This document shows positions 42,794-52,523 of a stretch of DNA of 64,000 bases, in pieces. Origin of the DNA: Solirubrobacteraceae bacterium (GTDB taxonomy: Bacteria > Actinomycetota > Thermoleophilia > Solirubrobacterales > Solirubrobacteraceae); assembly GCA_017882375.1 (NCBI GenBank), contig JADGPP010000009.1, positions 1 to 64,000 on the forward strand. The letters run 5' to 3'. Below the pieces are notes generated by a model. That model was not told the origin of the DNA, ran no database searches, and was given only the letters and a program-made list of their open reading frames with translations. The position numbers and the translations under genes were made by a program. How positions within the stretch are numbered: the stretch's first letter is position 1; the number at the start of each line of letters is the position of its first letter.

Positions 42794-44416
42794 CTACGCC
42801 CTGCCGAACTGGCTGGCGATCAGCCTGTGCACCTGATGGGCCTCCGGCACGTGCATCGCCAGCACGGAGCGCACATATACGAACAGCCCCGCCGCTCCCG
42901 CGCCGCCCACGCTGACGATCTGTGCGGCCAGCGATCCGCCGAGGAGCTCGTCGAGCAGCTTCCACACGACCCATGAGACCCCCGCCAGCAGCGCCGAGGC
43001 GACCGCTATGCGGGCGGTGATCATCGTCGTCTGCGCGCCTTCCAGGCGCCCATTCAGGCCCGCGCGCAGACGGCGCAGCTGCAGCGCCGTCATCACAACG
43101 TTCGCCGCCACCGTGCCGATCACCAGCCCGGCGATCCCCAGCGGCTTGTACAGCGCGACGCTGACGATGATGTCCACGACGATGTTCATCGCCGCCAGCG
43201 ACGTCGGGATCCACGGTCGCTGCACGGCGAAGAAGGTCCTCGTCAACAGCAGGTTCAGGCCGCCGAAGGGCAGGCTGAAGGCGAACCAGAACAAGGCGAT
43301 CGAGACCAGATGCGTCGATTCGTGGTTGAACTGACCGCGTTGAAACAGCAGCCGCACGATCGGGTTCGGCAGCACGATCATGAACGCCGCCGCCGGGATC
43401 AGCAGCAGGTTGATCTGGCGCATGCCGTTGCCCACCGCCCGGCGCATCGCCCCGGCGTCGCGGCTGGAGGCCATGCGGCTGAGCGTCGGGAACAGAACCG
43501 TCGCCACCGCCACGCTGAACATGCCCTGCGGCAGCATGTACACGCGAAACGCGTTGTCGATCGCCCGCGGCGCCTGTTCGGAGACGAGGCTGCCGAACGC
43601 CGAGTTGATCAGCTGATCGAGGTTGACGATCCCCAGGCCGATCGTCACCGGGAGCATCAGCATGAACACCCGCTTGATCCGCGGGTCGTGCCAATCGATG
43701 TGAAAGCGCAGGCGAAAGTCGATGCGCCCGAGCGCGCCGAAGGCCATCGACAGCTGCACGCCCGTGGCGGCGAGGATGCCGATCGCGTACGCGTAGATCT
43801 CGTCCTTGCCGTGGAAGTGCGGCGCGAGCACCACCAGCAGGACGATGATCACGACGTTCCACACCGCCGGTGAGATCGCCGGGATCGTGAAGTGGTCGTA
43901 GGACTGCAGGATCCCCACGAGCAGCCCATTCAAGCCGAGCAGCAGCACGACCGGGAACAGCACCTGCGAGAGGCCCACGGTCAGATCGTTGAGCTCCGGG
44001 CTGAACTTCGGCCCGATGAACAGCGGCATGATCAGCCCGGCCGCCAGGACGAAGAAGGCGGTGATCGCGCCAAGGCCGATCAGCATGATCCAGAACAGCG
44101 TCGAGGCCAGGCCGAGGGCTTCGCGGCGCTGTCCCTTCGCCAGCAGGTCGGTGAACACGGGGACGAACGCCGCCGACAGCGCCGATTGCGCGAACAGGTT
44201 GGCGACCAGGTTCGGCACGAGCGAGGCGATCGTGTACGCCGAGGCGGTGCCGCTGGTGCCGAAATATTTCGCGAAGACGATTTCGCGCAGCAGCCCCGCG
44301 ATCCGTGAGATGCCGGTGCCAAACGAGAAGATCGCCGTATTGCGGGCCACGCGGCCTCCGCCCGGGGGCCGTGGCGCGGGCGGTTCCTCCGCAGCAGCTT
44401 CTCCAGCGGCAGACAA
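42794..44416 (-). CDS. murJ: Lipid II flippase MurJ (MVF family), TTG start
   Basis: A 540-residue membrane protein with about 14 helices that flips lipid II for peptidoglycan synthesis. Diagnostic: NTAIFSFGTGISRIAGLLREIVFAKYFG, SALSAAFVPVFTDLLAKGQR and MLPQGMFSVAVATVLFPTLSRMA. The start is taken as TTG 44416 because TACTAT (rc of 44424-44429) ends exactly 7 nt before it and the frame runs directly into the family N-terminus. Alternative is GTG 44350 (VARNTAIF). It is divergent from rpsT with overlapping -10 elements. Confidence 0.92.
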   Translation of the reverse strand: MSAAGEAAAEEPPAPRPPGGGRVARNTAIFSFGTGISRIAGLLREIVFAKYFGTSGTASAYTIASLVPNLVANLFAQSALSAAFVPVFTDLLAKGQRREALGLASTLFWIMLIGLGAITAFFVLAAGLIMPLFIGPKFSPELNDLTVGLSQVLFPVVLLLGLNGLLVGILQSYDHFTIPAISPAVWNVVIIVLLVVLAPHFHGKDEIYAYAIGILAATGVQLSMAFGALGRIDFRLRFHIDWHDPRIKRVFMLMLPVTIGLGIVNLDQLINSAFGSLVSEQAPRAIDNAFRVYMLPQGMFSVAVATVLFPTLSRMASSRDAGAMRRAVGNGMRQINLLLIPAAAFMIVLPNPIVRLLFQRGQFNHESTHLVSIALFWFAFSLPFGGLNLLLTRTFFAVQRPWIPTSLAAMNIVVDIIVSVALYKPLGIAGLVIGTVAANVVMTALQLRRLRAGLNGRLEGAQTTMITARIAVASALLAGVSWVVWKLLDELLGGSLAAQIVSVGGAGAAGLFVYVRSVLAMHVPEAHQVHRLIASQFGRA

Positions 44417-44422
44417 GGCCGC

Positions 44423-44429
44423 TATAGTA
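44423..44429. promoter_or_regulatory. Overlapping divergent -10 elements for murJ and rpsT
   Basis: The 7-bp TATAGTA contains TATAGT on the plus strand (rpsT, 5' leader about 50 nt) and TACTAT on the minus strand (leaderless murJ). The two promoters cannot be melted independently, so cell-wall flippase and ribosomal protein expression should compete. Confidence 0.6.
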
Positions 44430-44483
44430 CGGCCCTTCGCGGCGCGCCCTGGCAGTTGGATAAGGGGCCTCGCGGCAGTCTCC

Positions 44484-44744
44484 ATGGCCAACATCCACTC
44501 CCAGAAGAAGCGTATCCTGCGCACCGAGCGCGAGCGCTTGGAGAATCGCCAGTACACCTCGGCGATCAAGACGCACTTCCGCCGCCTGCAGTCACTCGTG
44601 CAGAGCGGCGACGAGGCGAGCGCCGACTCCACGCACCGCGAGCTCGTCAGCACGATCGACAAGGCCGTCAAGCGCGGCGCGCTGCACCGCAACAACGGCG
44701 CGCACAAGAAGTCACGCGCCGCCCGCCTGCGCGCTAAGTCCTAG
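44484..44744 (+). CDS. rpsT: 30S ribosomal protein S20
   Basis: An 86-residue basic helical protein, MANIHSQKKRILRTERERLE to SRAARLRAKS, with RNNGAHKKSRAARL as the conserved C-terminal patch. It binds 16S rRNA. The 5' leader of about 50 nt contains AAGGGG but not at ideal spacing; S20 is often autoregulated at its leader. Its stop shares CTAG with the convergent holA stop. Confidence 0.96.
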   Translation: MANIHSQKKRILRTERERLENRQYTSAIKTHFRRLQSLVQSGDEASADSTHRELVSTIDKAVKRGALHRNNGAHKKSRAARLRAKS

Positions 44745-45781
44745 ACGCCACCAGGCGGCGATGTTCGGCCGGCGATTCGACTGATCGCCTGCAGCGCGAG
44801 CGTATCCTCGCTCAGTGCCGCCAGCGGGCTTCGCCGGGAGGCAATCGGCGCGCCGCCGCGCGAGTCCAGCTCGAGGTCGGCGATAGCCGCCAGGGCGGCC
44901 TGCAGGCGGCTTGGATCGCTGCGCGCCACGTCGGCGACGAACCGCTCGGCCGCGCGCGAGGGCATCCGCAGGCCGCGCTTGACCGCCGCCTCGGACTCTC
45001 CCGCCTGCAGTCGCAGCGCCACTCCCAGCGCGTCGCGCAGGCGCTGGGACATCAGGTAGATCAGGCCCGACAGGCGCTCGCCCTGCTCGCGCAGGCGCAG
45101 GTAGGAGGCGGTCGCCTCGCGGGCGTCAGCGCCGACGAGCGCGTCGGCGAGCGCGTATGCGCGCCACTCGGCCGAGTGCGCGGCGCGATCCTCGATCCGC
45201 TGGGCGTCGACGGTTGCGCCCTCGGCCTCGTCGGCGTCGCCTTCCAGCGCAAGCTTCTCCAGCTCGCGCAGCAGCCGCTGCTGGCGGTCGCCCACCTGTG
45301 CGACCAGCGCCTTGGCCGCGGCGGCGTCGAGCGACAGCCCGATGCGCGACGCCTGCTCGCGCGCCCACTTCGGCAGCTCCCACGGCTTGACCGTCATCTG
45401 CGCGACGACCTGCCCGCCGGCCGCCTTGACGGCCTTGTGCAGAGCTTCCGGAGCCTTCGCACGCGACTCCTCGCGCGCGAACAGCGCGACCGTCGTCTCT
45501 GGCGGCATCTGGCCCATCGCCGCGACGAGCGTTCCCTGGACGTCCGCCTGGCGCCAGCGCTCGACGCCTTCGACGACGATCACGCGACGTCCGATCGCCA
45601 GCGTCATCGCGGCGAGCGACGCGGCCACGCCCGCGGGCGTGGCCGCGTCGCCCTCGAGCACCTCGACGCTCGTCGCGTCCGCCTCCGGCCCTTCGGCAAG
45701 CGCGCGCAGCCCCGCCCGCCGCTCGGCCACCGCGCCGTGATCGTCGCCGTGGATCAAATAAGCGGGCTTGAGCTCAGCCAT
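44741..45781 (-). CDS. holA: DNA polymerase III subunit delta
   Basis: A 346-residue clamp-loader subunit opening the beta sliding clamp. PAYLIHGDDHGAVAERRAGLR at the N-terminus, RRVIVVEGVERWR and ALFAREESRAKAPEALHKAV in domain 1, LPKWAREQASRIGLSLDAAAAKALVAQVGDRQQRLLRELEKLAL in domain 2 and the C-terminal collar helices. The holA-rpsT arrangement is widespread. ATG lies 6 nt after TAGACT (leaderless), 28 nt downstream of leuS. Confidence 0.9.
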   Translation of the reverse strand: MAELKPAYLIHGDDHGAVAERRAGLRALAEGPEADATSVEVLEGDAATPAGVAASLAAMTLAIGRRVIVVEGVERWRQADVQGTLVAAMGQMPPETTVALFAREESRAKAPEALHKAVKAAGGQVVAQMTVKPWELPKWAREQASRIGLSLDAAAAKALVAQVGDRQQRLLRELEKLALEGDADEAEGATVDAQRIEDRAAHSAEWRAYALADALVGADAREATASYLRLREQGERLSGLIYLMSQRLRDALGVALRLQAGESEAAVKRGLRMPSRAAERFVADVARSDPSRLQAALAAIADLELDSRGGAPIASRRSPLAALSEDTLALQAISRIAGRTSPPGGV

Positions 45782-45809
45782 CGTTCGAGTCTAGGCGCCG
45801 GCGGCGACG

Positions 45810-48296
45810 CTAGCGCACGACAAGATTTACGAGCTTGCCTGGCACGACTATCTCCTTGACCACCTGCTTGCCGTCGAGGTGCGCCCGGACGTTCGGCGCC
45901 GCCATGCACAGCTGCTTGAGCTCGTCTGCGCTGGCGTTCGACGCCGCCCGCACGCGGTCGCGCAGCTTGCCGTTGACCTGGCAGACGAGCTCGTACTCGT
46001 CGCGCTCCAACAGCTCCTCGTCCGCGTTTGGCCAATCCGCCTCCCACACCCGCTCGCCGGTCAGCCGGTCATAGATGTCTGCGCACACGTGCGGAGCGAA
46101 CGGGAACAGCAACGAGGCGGCCGTCGTCAGCGCGAAGCGCTGAGTCTCCACGTCGGCCGAGTCACGCAGGCGCGAGCAATCGTTGAGCAGCTCCATCACC
46201 GCTGCGATCGCCGTGTTGAAGGCGAAGCGCCGCAGGTCGCCGCTGACCTTCTCGATCGCCCAGTGCGCCTTGCGCACGAGCACCAGGTCGTCGCCCTCAG
46301 CGCCGATCGGGCTCTCGACGGGGCCGCTTGGCCCGCCCGCGCGCTCGGCGGTCTCCGCCGCCAAACGCCACAGCCGGCTGAGGAAGCGGTGCACGCCCTC
46401 CACGCCCGCGTCCGACCAGTCGGCGTCCTGGTCGGGAGGGCCGACGAACAGGATGTAACAGCGCGCCGTGTCCGCCCCGACCCGCTCGACGATCGACGCC
46501 GGCGAGACGACGTTGCCGCGCGACTTGCTCATCTTCGCGCCGTCCTTGGTGACCATGCCCTGCGTGAACAGCGCGTTGAACGGCTCCTGGAAGTCGAGGT
46601 GGCCGAGGTCGGCGAGCGCCTTGCAGAAGAAGCGCGCGTACATCAGGTGCAGGATCGCGTGCTCGACGCCGCCGATGTACTGGTCGACGGGCATCCACTC
46701 GCGCAGCGCCTCGGGGCTCCACGCCGCGAGGTCGTTGAACGGGTCGCAGTAGCGCAGGAAGTACCAGGAGGAGTCGACGAAGGTGTCCATCGTGTCCGTC
46801 TCGCGCCGCGCGCTGGCACCGCAGCTCGGACACGTCGTGTTCACCCAGTCCTCGGCCGCCGCGAGCGGTGAGCGGCCCTTGGGCGTGTAGTCCTCGACGT
46901 CCGGCAGCTGCACCGGCAGCTGGTCGTAGGGCACGGGCACGACACCGCAGCTGTCGCAGTAGAGGATCGGGATCGGCGTACCCCAGTAGCGCTGGCGCGA
47001 GACCAGCCAGTCGCGCAGCTTGTAGTTGATCGACGCGTGGCCCTTGCCCTCGACGTCCAACCAGCGCACGATCTCGCTCACCGCCTCACGACTGGGCAGG
47101 CCGTCGAAGTCCGCGCGCGAGTTGACCAGCACCCCGTCGCCGGTGTACGGCAGGACGTCGGCGTCCGCGGCGTCGCTGCCGCCCGCCGGCTCGATCACGC
47201 GGCGGATCGGCAGGTCGAACGCACGCGCGAACGCGTGGTCGCGCTCGTCGTGCGCCGGCACGGCCATGATCGCGCCCGTGCCGTACTCCATCAGCACGTA
47301 GTCGGCCACGTACATCGGGATCTGCTCGCCGTTGACCGGATTGGTCACCGTGCGCCCCAGCGCCACGCCCGTCTTCGGCTTGTCGGCGTTGCCGCGCTGC
47401 TCGTTGGTCTCGTTGAGCGAGACGTTGACGTACTCGCGCACCGAATGCTCGTGCTCGGTCCCCTGCGCCAGCCGCGACACGTCGGGGTGCTCGGGTGCCA
47501 TCACGAAGAACGTCGCGCCGAACAGCGTGTCCGGCCGTGTCGTGAACACCGGATAGTCGATGCCCAGCTCCTCGCAGCGGAACGTCACCTCGGCGCCCTC
47601 CGAGCGCCCGACCCAGTTGCGCTGCATCGTCTTGACGTTCTGCGGCCAGTCGATCTCCTGCAGATCGTTGAGCAGCCGCTCGGCGTAGTCGGTGATGCGC
47701 AGGAACCACTGCTCCAGCTGGCGCACTTCCACGAGCGTGCCGCAGCGCTCGCAGCGCCCCTCGGCGTCGACCTGCTCGTTGGCCAGCACAGTCTGGTCGT
47801 GCGGGCACCACTTGACAGCCGCCTCCTTGCGGTAGGCCAGGCCCGATCCGAACAGCTCGAGGAAGATCCACTGCGTCCAGCGGTAGTAGCTCGGTTCGTG
47901 CGTCGCCAGCTCGCGCGACCAGTCGATCGAGATTCCCCACGAGCGAAACTGGCGCTGGAAGGAGGCGATCGACTCGGCCGTAGACACGCGCGGGTGCTCG
48001 CCCGTCCTGATCGCGTGGTTCTCCGCCGGCAGGCCGAACGCGTCGTAGCCCATCGGATGCAGCACGCGGCGCCCCAGGCGACGATGGAAGTGCGCGATCG
48101 CGTCGCCCACCGCATAGCACTTGAGGTGGCCGATGTGCGGCTCGCCGCTCGGGTACGGCAACATCTCCAGCACGTAGGAGTTGCTCGATCGCCCGCCGGC
48201 GTCGTGCTCGTTGGTGGCCTCCCACGTGTGCTCTGTCGCCCACACGTCCTGCCAGCGCGACTCGATCTCGTGCGGGTCGTATCTGTGCTCGGGCAT
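45810..48296 (-). CDS. leuS: Leucyl-tRNA synthetase
   Basis: An 828-residue class I aminoacyl-tRNA synthetase. HIGH motif in [20 protein letters not shown], the CP1 editing domain ([20 protein letters not shown]), zinc-binding Cys pairs ([20 protein letters not shown]), and the KMSKS loop [14 protein letters not shown] near residue 590. The C-terminal domain ends [16 protein letters not shown]. Length is normal. TAACCT lies 10 nt before the ATG. Confidence 0.97.
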   Translation of the reverse strand: MPEHRYDPHEIESRWQDVWATEHTWEATNEHDAGGRSSNSYVLEMLPYPSGEPHIGHLKCYAVGDAIAHFHRRLGRRVLHPMGYDAFGLPAENHAIRTGEHPRVSTAESIASFQRQFRSWGISIDWSRELATHEPSYYRWTQWIFLELFGSGLAYRKEAAVKWCPHDQTVLANEQVDAEGRCERCGTLVEVRQLEQWFLRITDYAERLLNDLQEIDWPQNVKTMQRNWVGRSEGAEVTFRCEELGIDYPVFTTRPDTLFGATFFVMAPEHPDVSRLAQGTEHEHSVREYVNVSLNETNEQRGNADKPKTGVALGRTVTNPVNGEQIPMYVADYVLMEYGTGAIMAVPAHDERDHAFARAFDLPIRRVIEPAGGSDAADADVLPYTGDGVLVNSRADFDGLPSREAVSEIVRWLDVEGKGHASINYKLRDWLVSRQRYWGTPIPILYCDSCGVVPVPYDQLPVQLPDVEDYTPKGRSPLAAAEDWVNTTCPSCGASARRETDTMDTFVDSSWYFLRYCDPFNDLAAWSPEALREWMPVDQYIGGVEHAILHLMYARFFCKALADLGHLDFQEPFNALFTQGMVTKDGAKMSKSRGNVVSPASIVERVGADTARCYILFVGPPDQDADWSDAGVEGVHRFLSRLWRLAAETAERAGGPSGPVESPIGAEGDDLVLVRKAHWAIEKVSGDLRRFAFNTAIAAVMELLNDCSRLRDSADVETQRFALTTAASLLFPFAPHVCADIYDRLTGERVWEADWPNADEELLERDEYELVCQVNGKLRDRVRAASNASADELKQLCMAAPNVRAHLDGKQVVKEIVVPGKLVNLVVR

Positions 48297-48380
48297 CGGA
48301 GATCGCAGGTTAGCGGGCGGTTCGCGGCAAATCGCCGCGGCCGCCGGCCGTGTGCGCCTGCATTCGCGCTCGAGCTGCGC

Positions 48381-48689
48381 TCAGAACTTGTCAGGCGTGT
48401 CGAGCTCCCGCCAGAACTTCGCCTCGGGCTCGCCGGTCATGCCGGCCTCGCCCATCATCGCGCCGATGTCCGGGTTCTCAGCGAAGAACTGCTGGAAGCC
48501 CTCGGCGGTCTCCCACTCGTCGATCACGAGCGCCTCGCTGCCGTCCACATTGGCGTAGAAGCGGTGGTGCAGCGCGCCTTTCGCCTTCGCGCGCTCCGCG
48601 ATCGCCATCAGGCGCTCGTTGTCACTCGTCAACGCCTGAACCATCCGCTCGGGATCGATCTGTATCCGAAGCCCCACTATCACCGTCAT
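48381..48689 (-). CDS. Antibiotic biosynthesis monooxygenase (ABM)-like ferredoxin-fold protein
   Basis: A 102-residue dimeric alpha+beta barrel type protein: VIVGLRIQIDPERMVQAL, GALHHRFYANVDGSEALVID, EWETAEGFQQFFAEN. The H-H and D-E-W-E pattern matches ABM/DUF1330-like small oxygenase or stress proteins. Cytosolic. A weak GGGGGATC ribosome site precedes the ATG. No obvious partner gene. Confidence 0.7.
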   Translation of the reverse strand: MTVIVGLRIQIDPERMVQALTSDNERLMAIAERAKAKGALHHRFYANVDGSEALVIDEWETAEGFQQFFAENPDIGAMMGEAGMTGEPEAKFWRELDTPDKF

Positions 48690-48753
48690 TTTGATCCCCC
48701 TTTGTCGTTTGGCCGATTCGATCAGGCTCCGGCGGGCGCGTCAAGTCCGCTCA

Positions 48754-49413
48754 TCAAGTCGCGGCGAGCGGCGCGGGGTCTCCGGTCACGAAACGGCTGT
48801 TGCCGCGAAGCAGAGCGACGATCTCCGCCGGTGCCTTGTCCGGCGAGCCCGCGTGAAACGGCGGTTGCGGGTCGTACTCGATGCCCAGCTGGATCGCTTG
48901 GGCGACCTGCTCGCCGGCGATCTGCGCCGCGAGCGTCAGCGCCATGTCGATTCCCGCCGACACGCCCGCCGCCGTGACGATCTTGCCGTCGAACACCACC
49001 CGCTCGCCGACGGCCTCGGCGCCGAGTCCCGCGAGCGTGTCGAGCGCCAGCCAATGGCTCGTCGCGCGCTTGCCATCGAGCACGCCGGCGGAGGCCAGGA
49101 TCAGCGAGCCCGTGCACACCGACGTCGTCCACGTGCTCGTCTCGTGCACCGAGCGCAGCCACGCAAGCGCCGGCCCTCCCGCACGCGCGGCGACCTCGCC
49201 GGGGCCGCCCGGAACGAGCACTATCTCCGGCGCGGGCATCTCCTGCAGCGAGCACTCGGCGACGATCGAGAGCATGCCGTTGTCCGTGCGCACCGGGCCA
49301 GGCTCGCTGGCGACGAACGTCGCGCGCGCGCCGGGCAGGCGGCTGAGCACCTCATACGGCCCGATCGCGTCGAGCGCCGTGAAGCCGTCGTACAGCAGGA
49401 TCGCCGTGTTCAT
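48754..49413 (-). CDS. DJ-1/PfpI family protein (isonitrile hydratase-like)
   Basis: A 219-residue class I glutamine-amidotransferase-fold protein. LYDGFTALDAIGPYEVLSRL places the conserved Glu, and TTSVCTGSLILASAGVLDGKRATSHW carries the nucleophile-elbow Cys and following His. The pattern matches DJ-1 homologues acting on isonitriles or glyoxal adducts. AAGGAG lies 8 nt before ATG. Its first 62 bp overlap the 3' end of the GlxA-like regulator gene, which carries a related DJ-1 domain. Confidence 0.85.
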   Translation of the reverse strand: MNTAILLYDGFTALDAIGPYEVLSRLPGARATFVASEPGPVRTDNGMLSIVAECSLQEMPAPEIVLVPGGPGEVAARAGGPALAWLRSVHETSTWTTSVCTGSLILASAGVLDGKRATSHWLALDTLAGLGAEAVGERVVFDGKIVTAAGVSAGIDMALTLAAQIAGEQVAQAIQLGIEYDPQPPFHAGSPDKAPAEIVALLRGNSRFVTGDPAPLAAT

Positions 49414-50416
49414 GTCCGTGTCTCCTTGTCGTTGCCTGAAAGCGCCGCCGGTACTCCGCCGGGCCCACGTCGAGCGCGCGCAGGAACGCACGCCGCATCG
49501 TCTCCGCCGTGCCGAAGCCGCACGCGCCGGCGATCGACGCGATCGGCTGCGCGCCGTCCTCCAGACGCCGGCGCGCCGCCTCCAGGCGCACGCGCTCGAC
49601 GTAACGCGCCGGCGTGACGCCCGTCTCGGCTGAGAACGCGCGCGCGAAGTGCCGCGCGCTCATGTTCGCGCGCGCCGCCATCGCCTCCACCGAGTGATCG
49701 CCCGCGACGTCCTCCACGACCTGCCGCTGAACCTCGCGCAGCGGCTCGCGCTCGGGCTGCTGCGCGGCGAGCGTCGCGCTGAACTGCGACTGGTTGCCCG
49801 GCCGGCGCAGGAACAGCACCAGCTGGCGGGCGATCGTCAGCGCCGCCTCGCGATCGAGGTCGTCCTCCACGAGCGCCAGCGCAAGGTCCATGCCCGCCGT
49901 CACCCCCGCCGAGGTCCACACGCTCCCGTCGCGCACGTGGATCGGATCGGGATCGACCTGCACGTTCGGATACAGCCGCGCGAGCGCCGCCGCCGAGGCC
50001 CAGTGTGTGGTCGCGCGTCGTCCGTCCAGCAGGCCCGCCGCCGCGAGCGCGAAGGCGCCCGTGCAGACCGATGCCGTTCGCCTCGACCGCGCCGCCGTCG
50101 TCGCGATCCATGCCAGCAGCCGCTCGTCGGCGCAGGCGGCCTGCGCGCCGGCACCTCCGGGCACGATCAGCGTGTCGATCTTCGCCGGCGCCTGGTCCAG
50201 GCGACCGTGCGGCACGAGCGTCAGCCCGCTCGACGTCTGCAGCGCCTTGCCGTCGGCGCTCAGCGTGCGGATCTCATATCCGCGCGCGGTGCGGTCGAGC
50301 CGATCCGCCAGCCGCCCCGCGCCCGCGAACACCTCCAGCGGACCCGTGACGTCCAGGCTCTGCACCTCGGGAAAGAGCACGATGACGACCTGACGGGGCG
50401 ACGGACGCTGAGCCAT
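49352..50416 (-). CDS. GlxA-family transcriptional regulator (DJ-1 domain + AraC HTH)
   Basis: A 354-residue regulator: N-terminal DJ-1/PfpI-like sensor (VVIVLFPEVQSLDVTGPLEV, SVCTGAFALAAAGLLDGRRATTHW with Cys at the elbow), C-terminal AraC double HTH (SVEAMAARANMSARHFARAF, PIASIAGACGFGTAETMRRA). GlxA-type proteins sense small metabolites and control neighbouring catabolic genes. The C-terminal ~20 residues (TRRHGHEHGDPAVRRLHGAR) are encoded over the DJ-1 start, an unusual 62-bp overlap that suggests strong coupling. Confidence 0.87.
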   Translation of the reverse strand: MAQRPSPRQVVIVLFPEVQSLDVTGPLEVFAGAGRLADRLDRTARGYEIRTLSADGKALQTSSGLTLVPHGRLDQAPAKIDTLIVPGGAGAQAACADERLLAWIATTAARSRRTASVCTGAFALAAAGLLDGRRATTHWASAAALARLYPNVQVDPDPIHVRDGSVWTSAGVTAGMDLALALVEDDLDREAALTIARQLVLFLRRPGNQSQFSATLAAQQPEREPLREVQRQVVEDVAGDHSVEAMAARANMSARHFARAFSAETGVTPARYVERVRLEAARRRLEDGAQPIASIAGACGFGTAETMRRAFLRALDVGPAEYRRRFQATTRRHGHEHGDPAVRRLHGARRDRAV

Positions 50417-50534
50417 GTTCCAATCCTCGCGCACGCCGATCTCGTCCGCAAGGACGAATATCCAACATTTTCTGCCATCGGTCCGAGCAGCCACGCGCCT
50501 CACCGGACCGCGCCACGAGGTCTACCATGGCGAC

Positions 50535-51497
50535 ATGGAGCCTCGATCGCCAGCGTCCGACGAGCACGGCGATCCCCAGCGAGACGCGCTGGAGTCGGCG
50601 CCCGCGCGCGTCACCGGCATCGTCCACGCGGCCGAACGCGCCGCCGACGAGCTGCGCGAGCGTGCCGAGGCGCGTGCGCGCGAACGCATCGCCGAGGCCG
50701 ATCGCGCCGCCGCCAACCGCGTGCGCGCGGCCGAGGAGGAGGCCGAGGAGCTGTTGCGCCAGGCGCGCGCACAGGCCGAGTCCGCGCGCAACGACGCAGT
50801 CTCCGCCGTCGGCGCGATCCACGCCGAGGCCGAGCGCGTGCGCGCCGACGCCCACGCCGAGGCCGAGCAGCTGCGCGCGGCCGCCCAGCGCGATGCAGAG
50901 CTCGAGCGAGAGAGCGCGCGTGGCGACGCCGAGCTCGAGCGCGCCAGCGTCCGCGAGCAGAGCGAGCAGCTGCGCGCTAGCCAGAGCCAGCAGTTCGAGC
51001 AGACGCTCAGCGAGGCTCGTGCCCAGACCGAGCAGGAGCTCGCCGCCGCACACGCCGAGGCCGAGCGGATCGTCGCCGAGGCGCGCGAGCAGGCCGGCCG
51101 ACTGCTCGCCGACGGCCGCGCTCAGGCCGAGCGCACCGTCGCCTCCGGCGGCGAGGATCTGGAGAAGCTGCGCGCCGACGCCGCCGAGCAGGCCCAGCGC
51201 GTGCGCGCCAAGGCGCGCGAGGACGCGCGCGAGATCGTCGGCGAGTCGCACGTCGTCGCCCGCGAGGTCCTGCGTGAGGGCACCGAGCTCTCGCGCAACC
51301 TGCGCGAGCTGTCCGTCTCGCTGCGCAACAACGCCGAGCGCCTGCTGCGCGACGTGCGCCTGGCGCACGGCGGGATGACCGCGCGGCTCGACCAGGCCGG
51401 CCCGAGCGGCGGCGCCGACGCGGGTGTTCGCCGGACGCGCGGCGATGACGATCCCGGAGACGACCTCGACGTGCCTGAGTTCATTCCGCCGGAGTGA
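50535..51497 (+). CDS. Long coiled-coil protein (DivIVA/ATP-synthase-b-like), 320 aa
   Basis: Residues about 20-270 are a continuous heptad-type Ala/Glu/Arg coiled coil (ADELRERAEARARERIAEAD, AEELLRQARAQAESARNDAV, AEQLRAAAQRDAELERESAR). The tail is acidic and ends LDVPEFIPPE. No membrane segment. It resembles DivIVA/Wag31-associated or cytoskeletal filament proteins of actinobacteria in style but lacks the DivIVA N-terminal signature. The ATG lies 6 nt after TACCAT (50523-50528), leaderless. Confidence 0.7.
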   Translation: MEPRSPASDEHGDPQRDALESAPARVTGIVHAAERAADELRERAEARARERIAEADRAAANRVRAAEEEAEELLRQARAQAESARNDAVSAVGAIHAEAERVRADAHAEAEQLRAAAQRDAELERESARGDAELERASVREQSEQLRASQSQQFEQTLSEARAQTEQELAAAHAEAERIVAEAREQAGRLLADGRAQAERTVASGGEDLEKLRADAAEQAQRVRAKAREDAREIVGESHVVAREVLREGTELSRNLRELSVSLRNNAERLLRDVRLAHGGMTARLDQAGPSGGADAGVRRTRGDDDPGDDLDVPEFIPPE

Positions 51498-51534
51498 GCC
51501 CGATCGTCGATCCGGCGCTACGATTGACGGTCTC

Positions 51535-51607
51535 GGGGCTATAGCTCAGCTGGGAGAGCGCTGCCATGGCATGGCAGAGGTCGTCGGTTCGAGCCCGACT
51601 AGCTCCA
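51535..51607 (+). tRNA. tRNA-Ala (GGC)
   Basis: GGGGCTA/TAGCTCC acceptor stem (one G-U), D-arm AGCTCAGCTGGGAGAGC, anticodon stem CTGCC/GGCAG with loop ATGGCAT (anticodon GGC at 51568-51570), T-arm GTCGG-TTCGAGC-CCGAC. TACGAT at 51519-51524 is a likely -10. CCA is not encoded. Confidence 0.95.
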
Positions 51608-51641
51608 TGAGGCTACGTGGCGCCGCCGCTACGGTATCCCG

Positions 51642-52505
51642 GTGCGGGTCGCCACCTGGAACGTGAACTCGGCCAAGCAGCGGCTGCCGCGTCTGCTGCC
51701 GTGGCTGGACGAGCGCCGACCCGATGTCGTCTGCCTGCAGGAGACCAAGCTCGCCGACGAGGCCTTCGACCAGCTGCTCGGCGACGAGCTCGCCGGTCGC
51801 GGCTACGCCGTGGCGCGCCACGGCGAGGTGCAATGGAACGGCGTGGCGATCCTCTCCCGGACGGGGCTCGACGACGTCTTGCCGGGAATCCCCGGCGCGC
51901 CCGGCTTCCCGCACGCCGAGGCGCGAGCGGTATCTGCGACCTGCGGCGGCATTCGCGTGCACTGCGTGTACGTGCCGAACGGGCGGACGCCCGACTCCGA
52001 GCACTACGAGTACAAGCTGGCGTGGTTGTCCGCGCTGCAGGAGCTGATCGGCGCCGGTGCGCAGGACGCGCTCGTGTGCGGCGACATGAACATCGCCCCA
52101 GCGGATATCGACGTGTTCGATCCGGACGCCTACGCCGGCCACACGCACGTCACCCCACCGGAGCGAGCCGCGCTGGCAAAGCTGCAGGCGCTGGGGTTGC
52201 GCGACGTCGTGCGCGATCGCTGGCCGAGCGAGCGTGTGTTCACCTACTGGGACTACCGCGCGGGAATGTTCCATCGCGACCTCGGCATGCGCATCGATCT
52301 GGTGCTGGCCTCGGCCCCGGTTGCCGAGCGGGTGCGCGCGGCGTGGGTGGACCGGCAGGCGCGCAAGGGAACCGGGCCGAGCGACCATGCGCCGGTGATC
52401 GTCGATCTCGACGAGGCGCCCGACGGCGACATCGGCCCAGTCGTGCCACCGCCGTCTGCTCCTGCCGTCAAGCCGCGCTCGACCAAGCTGCCTCAATCAC
52501 GCTGA
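51642..52505 (+). CDS. xthA: Exodeoxyribonuclease III
   Basis: A 287-residue DNA repair nuclease/AP endonuclease of the EEP fold. MRVATWNVNSAKQRLPRLL, VVCLQETKL (metal Glu), YVPNGR, VCGDMNIAP (Asp/Asn), RAGMFHRDLGMRIDLVLAS and GPSDHAPVIVDL (catalytic His) are all present. A Pro/Ser-rich tail of about 25 residues follows the domain. GTG lies 6 nt after TACGGT (51630-51635), leaderless, 34 nt after tRNA-Ala. Confidence 0.93.
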   Translation: MRVATWNVNSAKQRLPRLLPWLDERRPDVVCLQETKLADEAFDQLLGDELAGRGYAVARHGEVQWNGVAILSRTGLDDVLPGIPGAPGFPHAEARAVSATCGGIRVHCVYVPNGRTPDSEHYEYKLAWLSALQELIGAGAQDALVCGDMNIAPADIDVFDPDAYAGHTHVTPPERAALAKLQALGLRDVVRDRWPSERVFTYWDYRAGMFHRDLGMRIDLVLASAPVAERVRAAWVDRQARKGTGPSDHAPVIVDLDEAPDGDIGPVVPPPSAPAVKPRSTKLPQSR

Positions 52506-52523
52506 CCGCGCTGCCCTGACAAG

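Noticed and set aside
50522-51440. Membrane-like minus-strand frames opposite the coiled-coil gene
   Set aside because: Leu/Gly-rich shadow produced by the repetitive Ala/Glu/Arg codons on the plus strand.
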